From the NCBI GenBank assembly GCA_038239305.1, contig JBBSEW010000037.1, positions 1 to 40,851 of the forward strand: DNA of 40,851 nt. The letters run 5' to 3'. Shown piece after piece: positions 7,842-16,090 of the stretch; position 1 is the stretch's first letter, and each line of letters begins with the position of its first letter. Position numbers and translations under genes: made by a program. Source of the DNA: JALYUA01 sp038239305 (lineage in GTDB: Bacteria; Acidobacteriota; Thermoanaerobaculia; UBA5066; Gp7-AA6). Below the pieces are notes generated by a model that worked only from the letters and a program-made list of their open reading frames with translations, ran no database searches and was not told where the DNA came from.

Positions 7842-9716
7842 ATGTGGACGCGGCATCGCTTCGGACTCGCTCTGTTTCTCCTCGCCGTCGCGGCGCCCGC
7901 GTTCGCGCAGGACGAAATCTTCGAGTCGGACGTCACCGGCGGCAGCAAGGTCAACGTGTTCTCGCGAACTGCGAGCGGAGACGCGGCTCCGATTCGGACC
8001 ATCACGAGCCCCTTCCTCAATTTTCCGGGGGAGCTGAGGCTCGACAAGCTCCACGGAGAGATCGTCATCGCCGATCAGGGGCCTTCCGTGATCGTCTTTC
8101 CCCGCGGAGCGAACGGCTCCGTGTCTCCGACGCGCTTCATCTTTGGCTCTGAGACCCTGCTCAGAGATCCGCTCGGACTCGACCTCGACCTCGCCGCGAA
8201 CGAGATCTACGTCTCGGACCTCGCCGGAGCGATCCGGGTTTTCGCCCGAACCGCGGACGGCAATGTTCCCCCGATTCGAAGCATCCATGGCCCGACGACG
8301 GGCCTGAGCGGTCCCACCGGCGTACGAGTGGACCGGCTTCACGGAGAGCTCGCCGTCCTCACGTCCGCCGGCGTGTCCTTCTACCCGCTCGGGGCAAGCG
8401 GGGACCAGGCTCCTCTCCGGACGATCGCGGACGCGGCGGCGAACAGTATCGAGCTCGACGCCGTGCACGACGAAGTGTTTGTCTCCCACCCATCATCTGC
8501 TTCCGTCGTGGTCTATTCGAGGACGGACGGCACCGTCCTCCGAACTATCGTCGGGCCGAGCACCGGATTCAACCCGTCGTGCGGCCACACCAAGCTGAGC
8601 CTCGATCTCTACAACAACGAGCTCGTCGCGAGCACGTGCGACGCGGCGTCGCACGGCACGCTCCTCGTGTTCTCGCGCACCGCGAATGGCGACGTCCCGC
8701 CTCTCCGGTCGATTTCCGGCGGGACGACCGCGATGACGTTTCCCTTCGGCCTCGCGATCGGGAAGGCGGAGGTCGTGCCGCAGATTGCCGTGGTGGACCA
8801 GATATCGTTCGGGAGCTCGAACGGCAACAGCGTCCTCGAGCCGGGCGAGACGGTGATCTTCCGCTCAGGCTGGCTCAACGAGACGTCGTCTGCCGTCGCG
8901 CTCCAGTCGACGCTCTCGAACTTCACCGGACCTGGCACGGCGGCGTACGGGATCCCGAGCCCATTCTCCGACTTCGGACTCATCGCACCGGGAACGATCG
9001 CAGGGTGCGGTGCTGGTCCACCGCCCTTCCCGCTCGGGTGCCCGTTTATTTCTCTCTCTGTACCGGCCAGTCGACCCTCCCAGCACTGGGACGCTTCCGT
9101 CTGGGAAACGCCGTCCACCCAGAATACGGTCGCCGTCTGGCACATCCACATCGGCAACAGCTTCGGCGACGTGGCGCCGACCGCGGGCCAGTACAAGTTC
9201 ATCGAAACGATCTTCCATAACTCCGTGACGGGCGGTTGTGGCGGCGGGAACTATTGTCCGGCAGACCCGACCACTCGCGCGCAGGTCGCGGTATTCCTGT
9301 TGCTGTCGAAGGACGGGTCTTCTTACGTGCCGGCGCCGGCGACGGGATCGCTCTTCGCCGACGTCCCTGCATCGAATGGCTTTGCGAAGTGGATCGAGGA
9401 GCTCGCCCATCGGGGCGTCACCGCCGGCTGCGGGGGCGGCAACTACTGCCCCGATTCGACTGTGACCCGGGCCCAGATGGCCGTCTTCCTCCTCCTGACC
9501 AAAGAGGGATCGGCTTACTCCCCGCCGCCGGCCGTCGGCCTCTTCGGCGACGTGCCCGCGTCGAACGGTTTTGCGAAGTGGATCGAAGAGCTCGCCAACC
9601 GCGGAATCTCGGCGGGATGCGGTAGCGGGAACTACTGCCCCGAGAACCCCGTGACGCGAGGCCAGATGGCCGTCTTTCTGACGACCACGTTCGCCCTCGA
9701 TTTGAACGGACTGTGA
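7842..9716 (+). CDS. Secreted beta-propeller protein with C-terminal SLH repeats
   Basis: A 624-residue exported protein. ATG 7842 is chosen because it has a GAGG site (7829-7832) and is followed directly by a signal peptide (MWTRHRFGLALFLLAVAAPAFA, residues 1-22); the frame stays open further upstream but that part is not protein-like. Residues 30-310 hold six similar blades marked by 'VFxRxAxGxxxPxRxI' at about 39, 85, 133, 180, 224 and 276, as in NHL/YncE-like propellers. Residues 310-440 are a beta-rich spacer. Residues 441-620 hold three S-layer-homology-like repeats with 'GFAKWIEELAxRGxxAGCGxGNYCP' (partly in the first) followed by 'TRAQMAVFL'. SLH repeats usually tether proteins to cell-wall polymers. 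It ends six bases from the convergent ilvE stop. Confidence 0.85.
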   Translation: MWTRHRFGLALFLLAVAAPAFAQDEIFESDVTGGSKVNVFSRTASGDAAPIRTITSPFLNFPGELRLDKLHGEIVIADQGPSVIVFPRGANGSVSPTRFIFGSETLLRDPLGLDLDLAANEIYVSDLAGAIRVFARTADGNVPPIRSIHGPTTGLSGPTGVRVDRLHGELAVLTSAGVSFYPLGASGDQAPLRTIADAAANSIELDAVHDEVFVSHPSSASVVVYSRTDGTVLRTIVGPSTGFNPSCGHTKLSLDLYNNELVASTCDAASHGTLLVFSRTANGDVPPLRSISGGTTAMTFPFGLAIGKAEVVPQIAVVDQISFGSSNGNSVLEPGETVIFRSGWLNETSSAVALQSTLSNFTGPGTAAYGIPSPFSDFGLIAPGTIAGCGAGPPPFPLGCPFISLSVPASRPSQHWDASVWETPSTQNTVAVWHIHIGNSFGDVAPTAGQYKFIETIFHNSVTGGCGGGNYCPADPTTRAQVAVFLLLSKDGSSYVPAPATGSLFADVPASNGFAKWIEELAHRGVTAGCGGGNYCPDSTVTRAQMAVFLLLTKEGSAYSPPPAVGLFGDVPASNGFAKWIEELANRGISAGCGSGNYCPENPVTRGQMAVFLTTTFALDLNGL

Positions 9717-9722
9717 GGGGAC

Positions 9723-10673
9723 CTAGGTAACGGACGCCAGCCGTGCCTCGACGGGCATAGGGGTCAGCCAGCCGTAGCGATCCTCGGCGTCGCCTTTCAG
9801 CAGCGCGAAGAATTCCTTCTGGAGACGCTCTGTCACCGGTCCCCGGCTGCCTTTTCCGACCGGAATGCGATCGACCGAGCGGATGGGCGTGACTTCGGCG
9901 GCAGTGCCCGTGAGGAATACCTCTTCCGCGATGTAGAGCATCTCGCGGGCGATCTGCTGCTCGACGACCTGGTAGCCCGCGTCGCGCGCCAGCGTCATGA
10001 TCGAGTCGCGCGTGATGCCCGGAAGAATCGTCCCGGCGAGCGGAGGCGTCAGGATGCGCCCGCCGTAAACGAGGAAGATGTTCTCCCCGCTTCCCTCCGA
10101 GATCCGGCCCGCGTTGTCGAGGGCGATCCCCTCTTCATAGCCGTTGGTGATCGCTTCCATCTTGATGAGGGCGGAATTCAGGTAGTTGCCCGTGGCCTTC
10201 GCCATGGCGGGAAGAGTGTTCGGCGCCATGCGGTTCCAGGAGGACACGCAGACGTCGACGCCATTCTCGATCGCCTCTTCTCCCAGATACTTGCCCCACT
10301 TCCACACGGCGATCATCACGTCGACCGGGCTGCGGAACGGGTTCACGCCGAGCGCTCCCAGGCCGCGATACACGACGGGACGGACGTAGCACTCGTCGAA
10401 TCCGTTTGCCCGGACCGTTTCGAAGATCGCATCCCGGAATTCGGCGCGCGTCAGGGGCACGTCCATCCGGTAAACCTTGCACGAGTGATAGATCCGATCG
10501 ATGTGTTCGTCCAGCCGGAAGGCGGCCGAGCCCGTCTTCGTCTTGTAAACGCGGAGCCCTTCGAACATCCCGGAGCCGTAGTGGAGCGCGTGGGAGAAGG
10601 CATGGATCTTCGCGTCGGCGAAATCCACGAGGCGTCCGTTCATCCAGACTTTCTTGACGTCCTCGTACGACAT
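9723..10673 (-). CDS. ilvE: Branched-chain amino acid aminotransferase
   Basis: A 316-residue class IV PLP aminotransferase, which transfers the amino group between glutamate and the 2-oxo acids of Leu, Ile and Val. Signature regions are 'HALHYGSGMFEGLRVY' (28-43), the PLP lysine Lys159 in 'AMAKATGNYLNS', 'ALDNAGRISEGSGENIF' and 'EVFLTGTAAEVTPI'. Length fits the family. ATG 10671-10673 has an AGGAGG site 5 bases upstream. It lies 84 bases downstream of rsmE, so it may share that transcript, but its strong ribosome binding site suggests it is translated independently. It runs convergently into the SLH gene, with only six bases between stops and no room for a terminator. Confidence 0.96.
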   Translation of the reverse strand: MSYEDVKKVWMNGRLVDFADAKIHAFSHALHYGSGMFEGLRVYKTKTGSAAFRLDEHIDRIYHSCKVYRMDVPLTRAEFRDAIFETVRANGFDECYVRPVVYRGLGALGVNPFRSPVDVMIAVWKWGKYLGEEAIENGVDVCVSSWNRMAPNTLPAMAKATGNYLNSALIKMEAITNGYEEGIALDNAGRISEGSGENIFLVYGGRILTPPLAGTILPGITRDSIMTLARDAGYQVVEQQIAREMLYIAEEVFLTGTAAEVTPIRSVDRIPVGKGSRGPVTERLQKEFFALLKGDAEDRYGWLTPMPVEARLASVT

Positions 10674-10757
10674 CGGGCCTCCTGATTTCGCTTCGACTCG
10701 TCCCGCCGGTCCACCGAACGGCGCGAGTATCCCTCAAATGCGTTTTGCCGTCAGGGG

Positions 10758-11474
10758 TCAGTCGTGCCTCGAACGTCCGAGGGCCGCGAGCGCGAGGACG
10801 ACCGCCGCGACCGCCGCCGTCTCGGTGCGGAGCGTCCCGGCCGGCAGCCGGACGCCGCGCCACCCCGCTGCACCGGCGGCAGCGCGCTCGGCCTCCGTCC
10901 AGCCGCCTTCCGGCCCGACGAGAATCGTGGCGGACTCCGCCGACAGCGATGCGGGAAACGGCTCTCCGGCGAAATCGACGAAGAGCCGCGCCTGCCCCGA
11001 CGCGCCGGAGATCGCCGCGGAGAAATCGATCGGGCCCTCGCAGGAAGGCCAGCGCGCGGCTCCCGACTGCTTTGCCGCTTCGCGCACGAGGCGCTCGAGA
11101 CGGGCCAGTCCCCCCGGCGCGGCGCGAAACGTCTGAGTTCTCTCGGTCTGGACGAGGGCCAGGACGGACACGGCCAGCTCTCCTGCCTTCTCCGCGATCC
11201 ATGCGACGCGTTCCGGTCGGACGGCGGCGACGCCGAGCCACACCGGCGGGCCGGCCGGCGCGGCTGCGCGGACGGCGGCGATCTCGACAGACATTCCCTC
11301 CCGGCCCCGCGAAACGATCACTCCGTCGGCTTCGGCTCCGCTTCCGTCGATCAGGAGGACCGGATCACCATCGTCCAGGCGGCGGGCGCGCGCATGGACG
11401 GCTTCCGCTTCCGGCAGAACCAGCCGTCCGCCCGCCGCCGGGAGGCTCGGGACTATGAAACGCGCTCGAGCCAT
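10758..11474 (-). CDS. rsmE: 16S rRNA (uracil-1498-N3)-methyltransferase RsmE
   Basis: A 238-residue SPOUT methyltransferase that makes m3U1498 in 16S rRNA. The N-terminal PUA-like region begins 'MARARFIVP'. The SAM-binding trefoil knot shows 'LFVDFAG', 'ILVGPEGGWTEAE' (184-196) and 'LPAGTLRTETAAVAAV' (210-225), the standard RsmE ending. The frame is open far upstream, but ATG 11472-11474 is chosen because it gives the usual length and starts inside the end of prmA (22-base overlap). The prmA-rsmE pair directly after dnaJ is a well-known arrangement, for example in Bacillus. Confidence 0.93.
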   Translation of the reverse strand: MARARFIVPSLPAAGGRLVLPEAEAVHARARRLDDGDPVLLIDGSGAEADGVIVSRGREGMSVEIAAVRAAAPAGPPVWLGVAAVRPERVAWIAEKAGELAVSVLALVQTERTQTFRAAPGGLARLERLVREAAKQSGAARWPSCEGPIDFSAAISGASGQARLFVDFAGEPFPASLSAESATILVGPEGGWTEAERAAAGAAGWRGVRLPAGTLRTETAAVAAVVLALAALGRSRHD

Positions 11475-12379
11475 ATGCACGACCATTCGTTTTCCGTCCG
11501 GCGCCCGGCGACGGAGAACCGGCGCGACCGGACTCTCCGAACGACCTCGTCCTCCCGCTCCTTCGGAATTCCGGAAATCACGAGGCGTCCGGCCGGAGCG
11601 ACGCGGGCGAGGACGTCCGCGCGAATCGAGAAAAACTCCTCCGGGAGGAGATTTGCCACGACGACGGGAAAGACACCGGAGAGGGCCGAGGCTCCGCCGG
11701 CGACGAGCCTCACGCGATCGCCGAAAGGATGCCGCCGGAGGTTCTCGCGCGCGACGAGAACGGCATCCAGATCCGTGTCGTATCCGATGGCGAGCGACGC
11801 GCCGAGAGCGACCGCGGCCAGCGCGAGCACGGCGGATCCCGTACCGACGTCGAGTACGGCCTGATCCACGGGCGGCTCGTCCTCGAGCGCGAGCAGGGCG
11901 AGGCGCGTGGACTCGTGGCCGCCTGTCCCGAACGCGAGCGACGCCGGAAGACGCAGGGCGATCCGTCCGGCGGGCGGTCGCGAGTCCGACGGATCTCCCG
12001 GATCGATCCAGAATCGCCGGCCCACGACGAACGGGCGCGACGCGCGGCGGAACACCTCGAGGGAATCCTCTTCCGCGATATCGGTCACGAGAGTGAACCG
12101 AACGTCCTGCTCGGTCAAATCGGCCGCGGCGGCGCGCGCCGCGTCGGAGGTGCGGAAGCACGCAACGAGGTCCGTGCCTTCCTCGACGAACCCGAGAGGC
12201 CCGAAGAGGAACAGGCGGCCGACGAGCGCGTCGTCCTTGGCCTTGCGTGGAACCGTCAGGCGGGAGAACTTCAAGGCCGAGCCGAGGGATCGTGGTCCGT
12301 CATCGTGGTGAAATCGGCTGTCAGCATCAGCTCTCAGCGGCTCACGGTCCGCCGTGGGCTGTCTGCTGTCCGCTGTCAT
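11453..12379 (-). CDS. prmA: Ribosomal protein L11 methyltransferase PrmA
   Basis: A 308-residue class I SAM methyltransferase; the family trimethylates ribosomal protein L11. Visible are 'LPASLAFGTGGHESTRLALLALE' like residues 146-168, motif I 'VLDVGTGSAVLALAA', an acidic motif II end 'YDTD', and 'VVANLLPEEF' in place of motif IV. The start is uncertain. ATG 12377-12379 sits 7 bases after the dnaJ stop, but the first ~21 codons are made of the same CTGTC-type word repeat found in gaps elsewhere. TTG at 12272-12274 (residue 36, LKFSRLTVP) would give a 273-residue protein beginning where family members usually begin. Neither has a good ribosome binding site. Confidence 0.9.
   Translation of the reverse strand: MTADSRQPTADREPLRADADSRFHHDDGPRSLGSALKFSRLTVPRKAKDDALVGRLFLFGPLGFVEEGTDLVACFRTSDAARAAAADLTEQDVRFTLVTDIAEEDSLEVFRRASRPFVVGRRFWIDPGDPSDSRPPAGRIALRLPASLAFGTGGHESTRLALLALEDEPPVDQAVLDVGTGSAVLALAAVALGASLAIGYDTDLDAVLVARENLRRHPFGDRVRLVAGGASALSGVFPVVVANLLPEEFFSIRADVLARVAPAGRLVISGIPKEREDEVVRRVRSRRFSVAGRRTENEWSCIWLERVS
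12308..12372. repeat. Word repeat overlapping the 5' end of prmA
   Basis: Repeated short words (ctgtc, cagc, gctgtc, ccgct) dominate here and match the style of the intergenic patches at 6366-6410 and 21645-21790. On the minus strand this sequence reads in frame as the first residues of the long form of prmA (TADSRQPTADREP and so on). Confidence 0.5.
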
Positions 12380-12386
12380 CCGTCCG

Positions 12387-13496
12387 TTACGAAAAGATCT
12401 TCTTCGCTTTGCCGAGCATCCCCTTGCCGCCGATCGGGGCGCCGGTCATCTCGGCATACTGGCGCAGCAGAGTCTTCTCCGCGGACGACGGAGATTCGGG
12501 CACGAGGAGCGAGGCGCGCACGACGAGATCGCCGCGGCCGCGATGGCCGAGACGCCCGAAGCCCTTCCCGCGCAGCCGGATCTCGGACCCGATGCGCGAG
12601 CCGGACGGGATCATGATCGTCTCCGGCTCGTCGAGGGTCGGTACCGTCATTTCTCCGCCCAGGACGAGCGTCGGAAACGGCACCTCGAGCGGCAGCACGA
12701 CGTCGTCTCCCTCGCGCGCGAAGACTTCGTGCTCGGTGACCGTGATCACGACGTAGAGATCGCCGGGGGGTCCGCCGTTTCTTCCCGCCTCTCCCTCGCC
12801 GACGAGACGCAGGCGCGATCCGGTTTCGACGCCCGCCGGAATTCGTATCTCGAGCTTCCGACTGCCGCGCCGGCGGCCTTCGCCGCGGCAATCGGCGCAC
12901 GGATCCTCGATGATCGTGCCTTCGCCACGGCAATTGCCGCACGGCCGCGCGACGGTCAGGAACCCCTGGGAAAACCGCTGCCGGCCCGACCCGCGGCACA
13001 CGGGACAGGTCTTCGGCTTCGAGCCCGCCTTGGCGCCGGAGCCCTTGCACGTCTCACAACTCTCGAGACGCGAGATCACCAGAGGCGCAGCGATTCCGAA
13101 AGCCGCGTCGCGGAACGAGATCTCCATCCGATACATGAGGTCGCTGCCTTCGGTCGCCCGCGAGCCGCCGCCCCCGCCACCGCCCGCGAAGCCGAAGATC
13201 TCCCCGAAGAGATCGGAAAAGTCCCCGAATGACGACGCGTCGAAGCCGGGCCCGCCTCCCGACGATCCCGCCCCGGCATGCCCGAAGCGGTCGTAGCGCG
13301 CGCGCTTCTCCGGATCCGAGAGCACCCCGTACGCTTCCGACGCTTCCTTGAACTTCTCCGAGGCATCCGGATTGTTGGGATTGCGGTCGGGGTGGTACAG
13401 CAGCGCGAGCTTGCGGTAGGAGGATTTCAGTTCCGCCGACGTCACCTCGCGGGTGACTTCCAGAATTTCGTAATAGTCGCGTTTGGTAGTGGCCAT
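12387..13496 (-). CDS. dnaJ: Chaperone protein DnaJ
   Basis: A 369-residue type I Hsp40 that delivers unfolded clients to DnaK and stimulates its ATPase. The J domain (1-70) has the HPD motif at 35-37. A Gly-rich and Phe-containing linker follows (75-112). The zinc domain has all four CxxCxGxG repeats (CETCKGSG, CPVCRGSG, CGNCRGEG, CADCRGEG). The C-terminal substrate-binding domain is complete. ATG 13494-13496 begins the usual 'MATTKRDYYEIL'. It lies 106 bases downstream of dnaK; the gap holds only a weak 5-bp hairpin, so it is probably co-transcribed with the hrcA operon. Confidence 0.98.
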   Translation of the reverse strand: MATTKRDYYEILEVTREVTSAELKSSYRKLALLYHPDRNPNNPDASEKFKEASEAYGVLSDPEKRARYDRFGHAGAGSSGGGPGFDASSFGDFSDLFGEIFGFAGGGGGGGSRATEGSDLMYRMEISFRDAAFGIAAPLVISRLESCETCKGSGAKAGSKPKTCPVCRGSGRQRFSQGFLTVARPCGNCRGEGTIIEDPCADCRGEGRRRGSRKLEIRIPAGVETGSRLRLVGEGEAGRNGGPPGDLYVVITVTEHEVFAREGDDVVLPLEVPFPTLVLGGEMTVPTLDEPETIMIPSGSRIGSEIRLRGKGFGRLGHRGRGDLVVRASLLVPESPSSAEKTLLRQYAEMTGAPIGGKGMLGKAKKIFS

Positions 13497-13602
13497 CGTG
13501 ATTCCCGAAGAAAAAGAGTAGGGGTCGATGATCCGGGAGGTTCGACTGGAGTCGCGCGGCGCGCGAGTCGGCGGCCGTCGTTCCGCAGCTCTGAGCCCGT
13601 TC

Positions 13603-15435
13603 TCAGGCCTTTGCCGCCGCCGCTCCTCCGCCCGTGCGTTGGAGCATGACGCGCGTCAAAACTTTCGAGACGCCCTGCATGTCGAAGATTGCCTCGTTCA
13701 AGGCGTCGCGCGAATCGGAACCCGCGATCTCCTTCGACCGCATCAGAGTCTCCTCGATCCGCTCGCGCTCGTCGTCCGCGAGCGCGGCTCCGAATTCCGC
13801 GAGAACGCGCTCGTTCGAGGCGAGCATGGCATCGAGGCGGCTGCGGACCTGCGCGATCTCGCGTCGCTGGTGGTCGGCTTCTGCGAACGTCGAGGCTTCC
13901 TTGATGATCTTGTCGATCTCGTTCTGCGAAAGACCGCCGGCGGGGTTGATCTGGATTCCCTGCGCTTTGCCGGTCGCGAGGTCCTTCGCGGAAACGTTCA
14001 CGATGCCGTTCGAATCGATCGCGAACGTGACCTCGATCTGGGGCACGCCCCGCGGCGCCGACGGGATTCCGACGAGCTCGAACCGTCCGAGGGACTTGTT
14101 CTCGCGCGCGACCTCTCGCTCGCCCTGCAGGACGTGGATCTCGACGACGCCCTGGTTGTCGGCGACGGTCGTGAAGACCTTGGTGTTCTTCGTCGGGATC
14201 GTCGAGTTGCGCTCGATCAGCTTCTCGAACACGCTGCCATGCATTTCGATCCCGAGCGAGAGCGGCGTCACATCGAGAAGAACGACGTCCTTGATCTCGC
14301 CCTTCAGGACGCCGCCCTGGATCGCCGCGCCGATCGCGACGACCTCGTCCGGGTTGATCTCGCGGTTCGGCTCCCGGCCGAAGAGCTCCGCCACCATGCG
14401 CTGAACTTTCGGAGTGCGTGTCTGGCCTCCGACGAGGATGACCTGGTCGACGTCCGACGGCTTCAGATTCGCGGCCTGCAGCGCGTCGAGGCAGGGAGCC
14501 GCGGTGCGATCGATCAGATCGGCGACCAGGCTCTCGAACCTTTCGCGCGTGAGGGTCCGGTTGATGTGCTTCGGACCGGAGGCGTCCGCAGAAATGAACG
14601 GCAGCGTGATCGTGGATTCCGTCGTCGTCGAGAGCTCGCACTTGGCCTTCTCCGCGGCTTCCTTCAGCCGCTGGAGCGCCATGCGGTCCTGGCGGAGATC
14701 GATGCCCGTCGACTTCTTGAAGTCGTCCAGCAGCCAGTCCATGATTTTCTTGTCGAAGTCCTCGCCGCCGAGGTAGGTGTCTCCCGCGGTGGCCTTGACC
14801 TCGTAGATCCCTTCGCCGAGCTCGAGGATCGAGATATCGAACGTTCCGCCGCCCAGGTCGTAGACGGCGACGATCTCGCTGCCCTTCCGCTCAAGGCCGT
14901 AGGCGAGCGACGCCGCGGTCGGCTCGTTGATGATGCGAAGCACCTCGAGACCCGCGATCCGCCCGGCGTCGCGCGTCGCCTGACGCTGCGCGTCGTCGAA
15001 GTAAGCCGGCACCGTGATGATCGCTTCGGTGATTTCCTCGCCGAGCGCTTCTTCGGAAAACTCCTTGATCTCCTTGAGGATGAACGCCGAGATCTCCTCG
15101 GGGCTGTACTCGCGGCCCCGCGCACGGATCTTGACGTCGCCGTTGACGGCCCGGACGATCTCGTACGGCAGGATCTCGCGCGCGTGCTGGGTCTCCTCAG
15201 AGTCGTACTTGCGCCCGCAAAGCCGCTTCACCGCGAACACGGTGTTCATGGGGTTCGTGATCGCCTGGCGCTTGGCGATCTGGCCGACGAGTTTTTCGTT
15301 ATCCTCGGTGAACCCGACGATGGACGGCGTCGTGCGGCTCCCCTCCCGGTTCGAGAGAACCTGCGGAGTCGCGCCTTCCACGACAGCGACGCAACAGTTC
15401 GTGGTCCCGAGATCGATTCCGAGAATTCTGCCCAA
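13603..15435 (-). CDS. dnaK: Chaperone protein DnaK (Hsp70)
   Basis: A 610-residue Hsp70. The ATPase domain has 'GIDLGTTNCCVAV' (6-18), 'AIITVPAYFDDAQRQATRDAG' region, 'VYDLGGGTFDISIL' and 'VILVGGQTRTPKVQ'; the substrate-binding domain has 'LLDVTPLSLGIEMHG'. The start is TTG (15433-15435): the codons that follow read GRILGIDLGTTN, matching the universal MGKIIGIDLGTTN start, and a GGAGGG site lies just upstream. The C-terminal tail is short and Gly/Ala-rich (GGGAAAAKA) without the usual acidic EEVD-like bacterial tail. It is 58 bases downstream of grpE in the CIRCE-controlled operon. Confidence 0.98.
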   Translation of the reverse strand: MGRILGIDLGTTNCCVAVVEGATPQVLSNREGSRTTPSIVGFTEDNEKLVGQIAKRQAITNPMNTVFAVKRLCGRKYDSEETQHAREILPYEIVRAVNGDVKIRARGREYSPEEISAFILKEIKEFSEEALGEEITEAIITVPAYFDDAQRQATRDAGRIAGLEVLRIINEPTAASLAYGLERKGSEIVAVYDLGGGTFDISILELGEGIYEVKATAGDTYLGGEDFDKKIMDWLLDDFKKSTGIDLRQDRMALQRLKEAAEKAKCELSTTTESTITLPFISADASGPKHINRTLTRERFESLVADLIDRTAAPCLDALQAANLKPSDVDQVILVGGQTRTPKVQRMVAELFGREPNREINPDEVVAIGAAIQGGVLKGEIKDVVLLDVTPLSLGIEMHGSVFEKLIERNSTIPTKNTKVFTTVADNQGVVEIHVLQGEREVARENKSLGRFELVGIPSAPRGVPQIEVTFAIDSNGIVNVSAKDLATGKAQGIQINPAGGLSQNEIDKIIKEASTFAEADHQRREIAQVRSRLDAMLASNERVLAEFGAALADDERERIEETLMRSKEIAGSDSRDALNEAIFDMQGVSKVLTRVMLQRTGGGAAAAKA

Positions 15436-15493
15436 ACGCCCTCCGTCGAGCCCGGATCACCGCAGCCCGTGTCGCGATTGATTCCTCGTCCGC

Positions 15494-16090
15494 CTAGCCG
15501 CTGACCTCGCCGTCTCCGCGTACGGACACCTTGACGAGCGCCGGACGGATCAGCTTATCGTTCAGGAGGTAGCCCTTGCGCATGACCTCCAGGATCGACT
15601 CTTTCGGCATGCTGTCGGAAACCTCGGTCGCGACGGCCTCGTGGACGTTCGGGTCGAATGTGCTCGACGTGTCCACCTCGACCAGCCCCCACTTGCGCCA
15701 GAGCTCCGAGAGCTTGCGCTGGATCAGGCTCACGCCCTGGCCGAAGTCGCTCGAGATTTCCTCCGGCGTGGCGTGCGCGAGGGCCCTGTCGAAGTCGTCC
15801 GAGATCGTCAGAAAATCGCCCACGAACTTTCCCAGGGCGACCCGGAGGTACTCGGCCTTCTCCCGCTCCGTGCGGCGGCGCATGTTCTCGAACTCGGCGA
15901 GCTTTCCCCGGTGGCGGTCCTTCAGCTCCTCGAGATCCGACATGACCGACCGGAGCTTCTCCTCGGCCGCCGCGATCGCGGAGCGTTCCTCCTCCGCGAG
16001 GGCTGCCTCGAGGCTCTCTCCCGAGTATTCGACTTCGATCCGATCGGGGTCCTTGGCGGTCACCCCGATCTCCTCGTCCGGGTCGGTCAT
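15494..16090 (-). CDS. grpE: Nucleotide exchange factor GrpE
   Basis: A 198-residue GrpE, the nucleotide exchange factor of DnaK. It has an acidic N-terminus and a long coiled coil (about 25-85) leading into 'KLAEFENMRRRTEREKAE', 'FLTISDDFDRAL' and the C-terminal beta domain 'FDPNVHEAV' with 'GYLLNDKLIRPALVKVS'. ATG 16088-16090 overlaps the hrcA stop by four bases (ATGA), indicating coupled translation. Confidence 0.97.
   Translation of the reverse strand: MTDPDEEIGVTAKDPDRIEVEYSGESLEAALAEEERSAIAAAEEKLRSVMSDLEELKDRHRGKLAEFENMRRRTEREKAEYLRVALGKFVGDFLTISDDFDRALAHATPEEISSDFGQGVSLIQRKLSELWRKWGLVEVDTSSTFDPNVHEAVATEVSDSMPKESILEVMRKGYLLNDKLIRPALVKVSVRGDGEVSG

Noticed and set aside
13497..13602. Terminator or second CIRCE between dnaK and dnaJ
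   Set aside because: Only a weak 5-bp hairpin is present and no TTAGCACTC-like dyad was found.
13528..15504. A 658-codon plus-strand frame opposite dnaK
   Set aside because: dnaK is certain; long antisense frames opposite dnaK are a familiar artefact.
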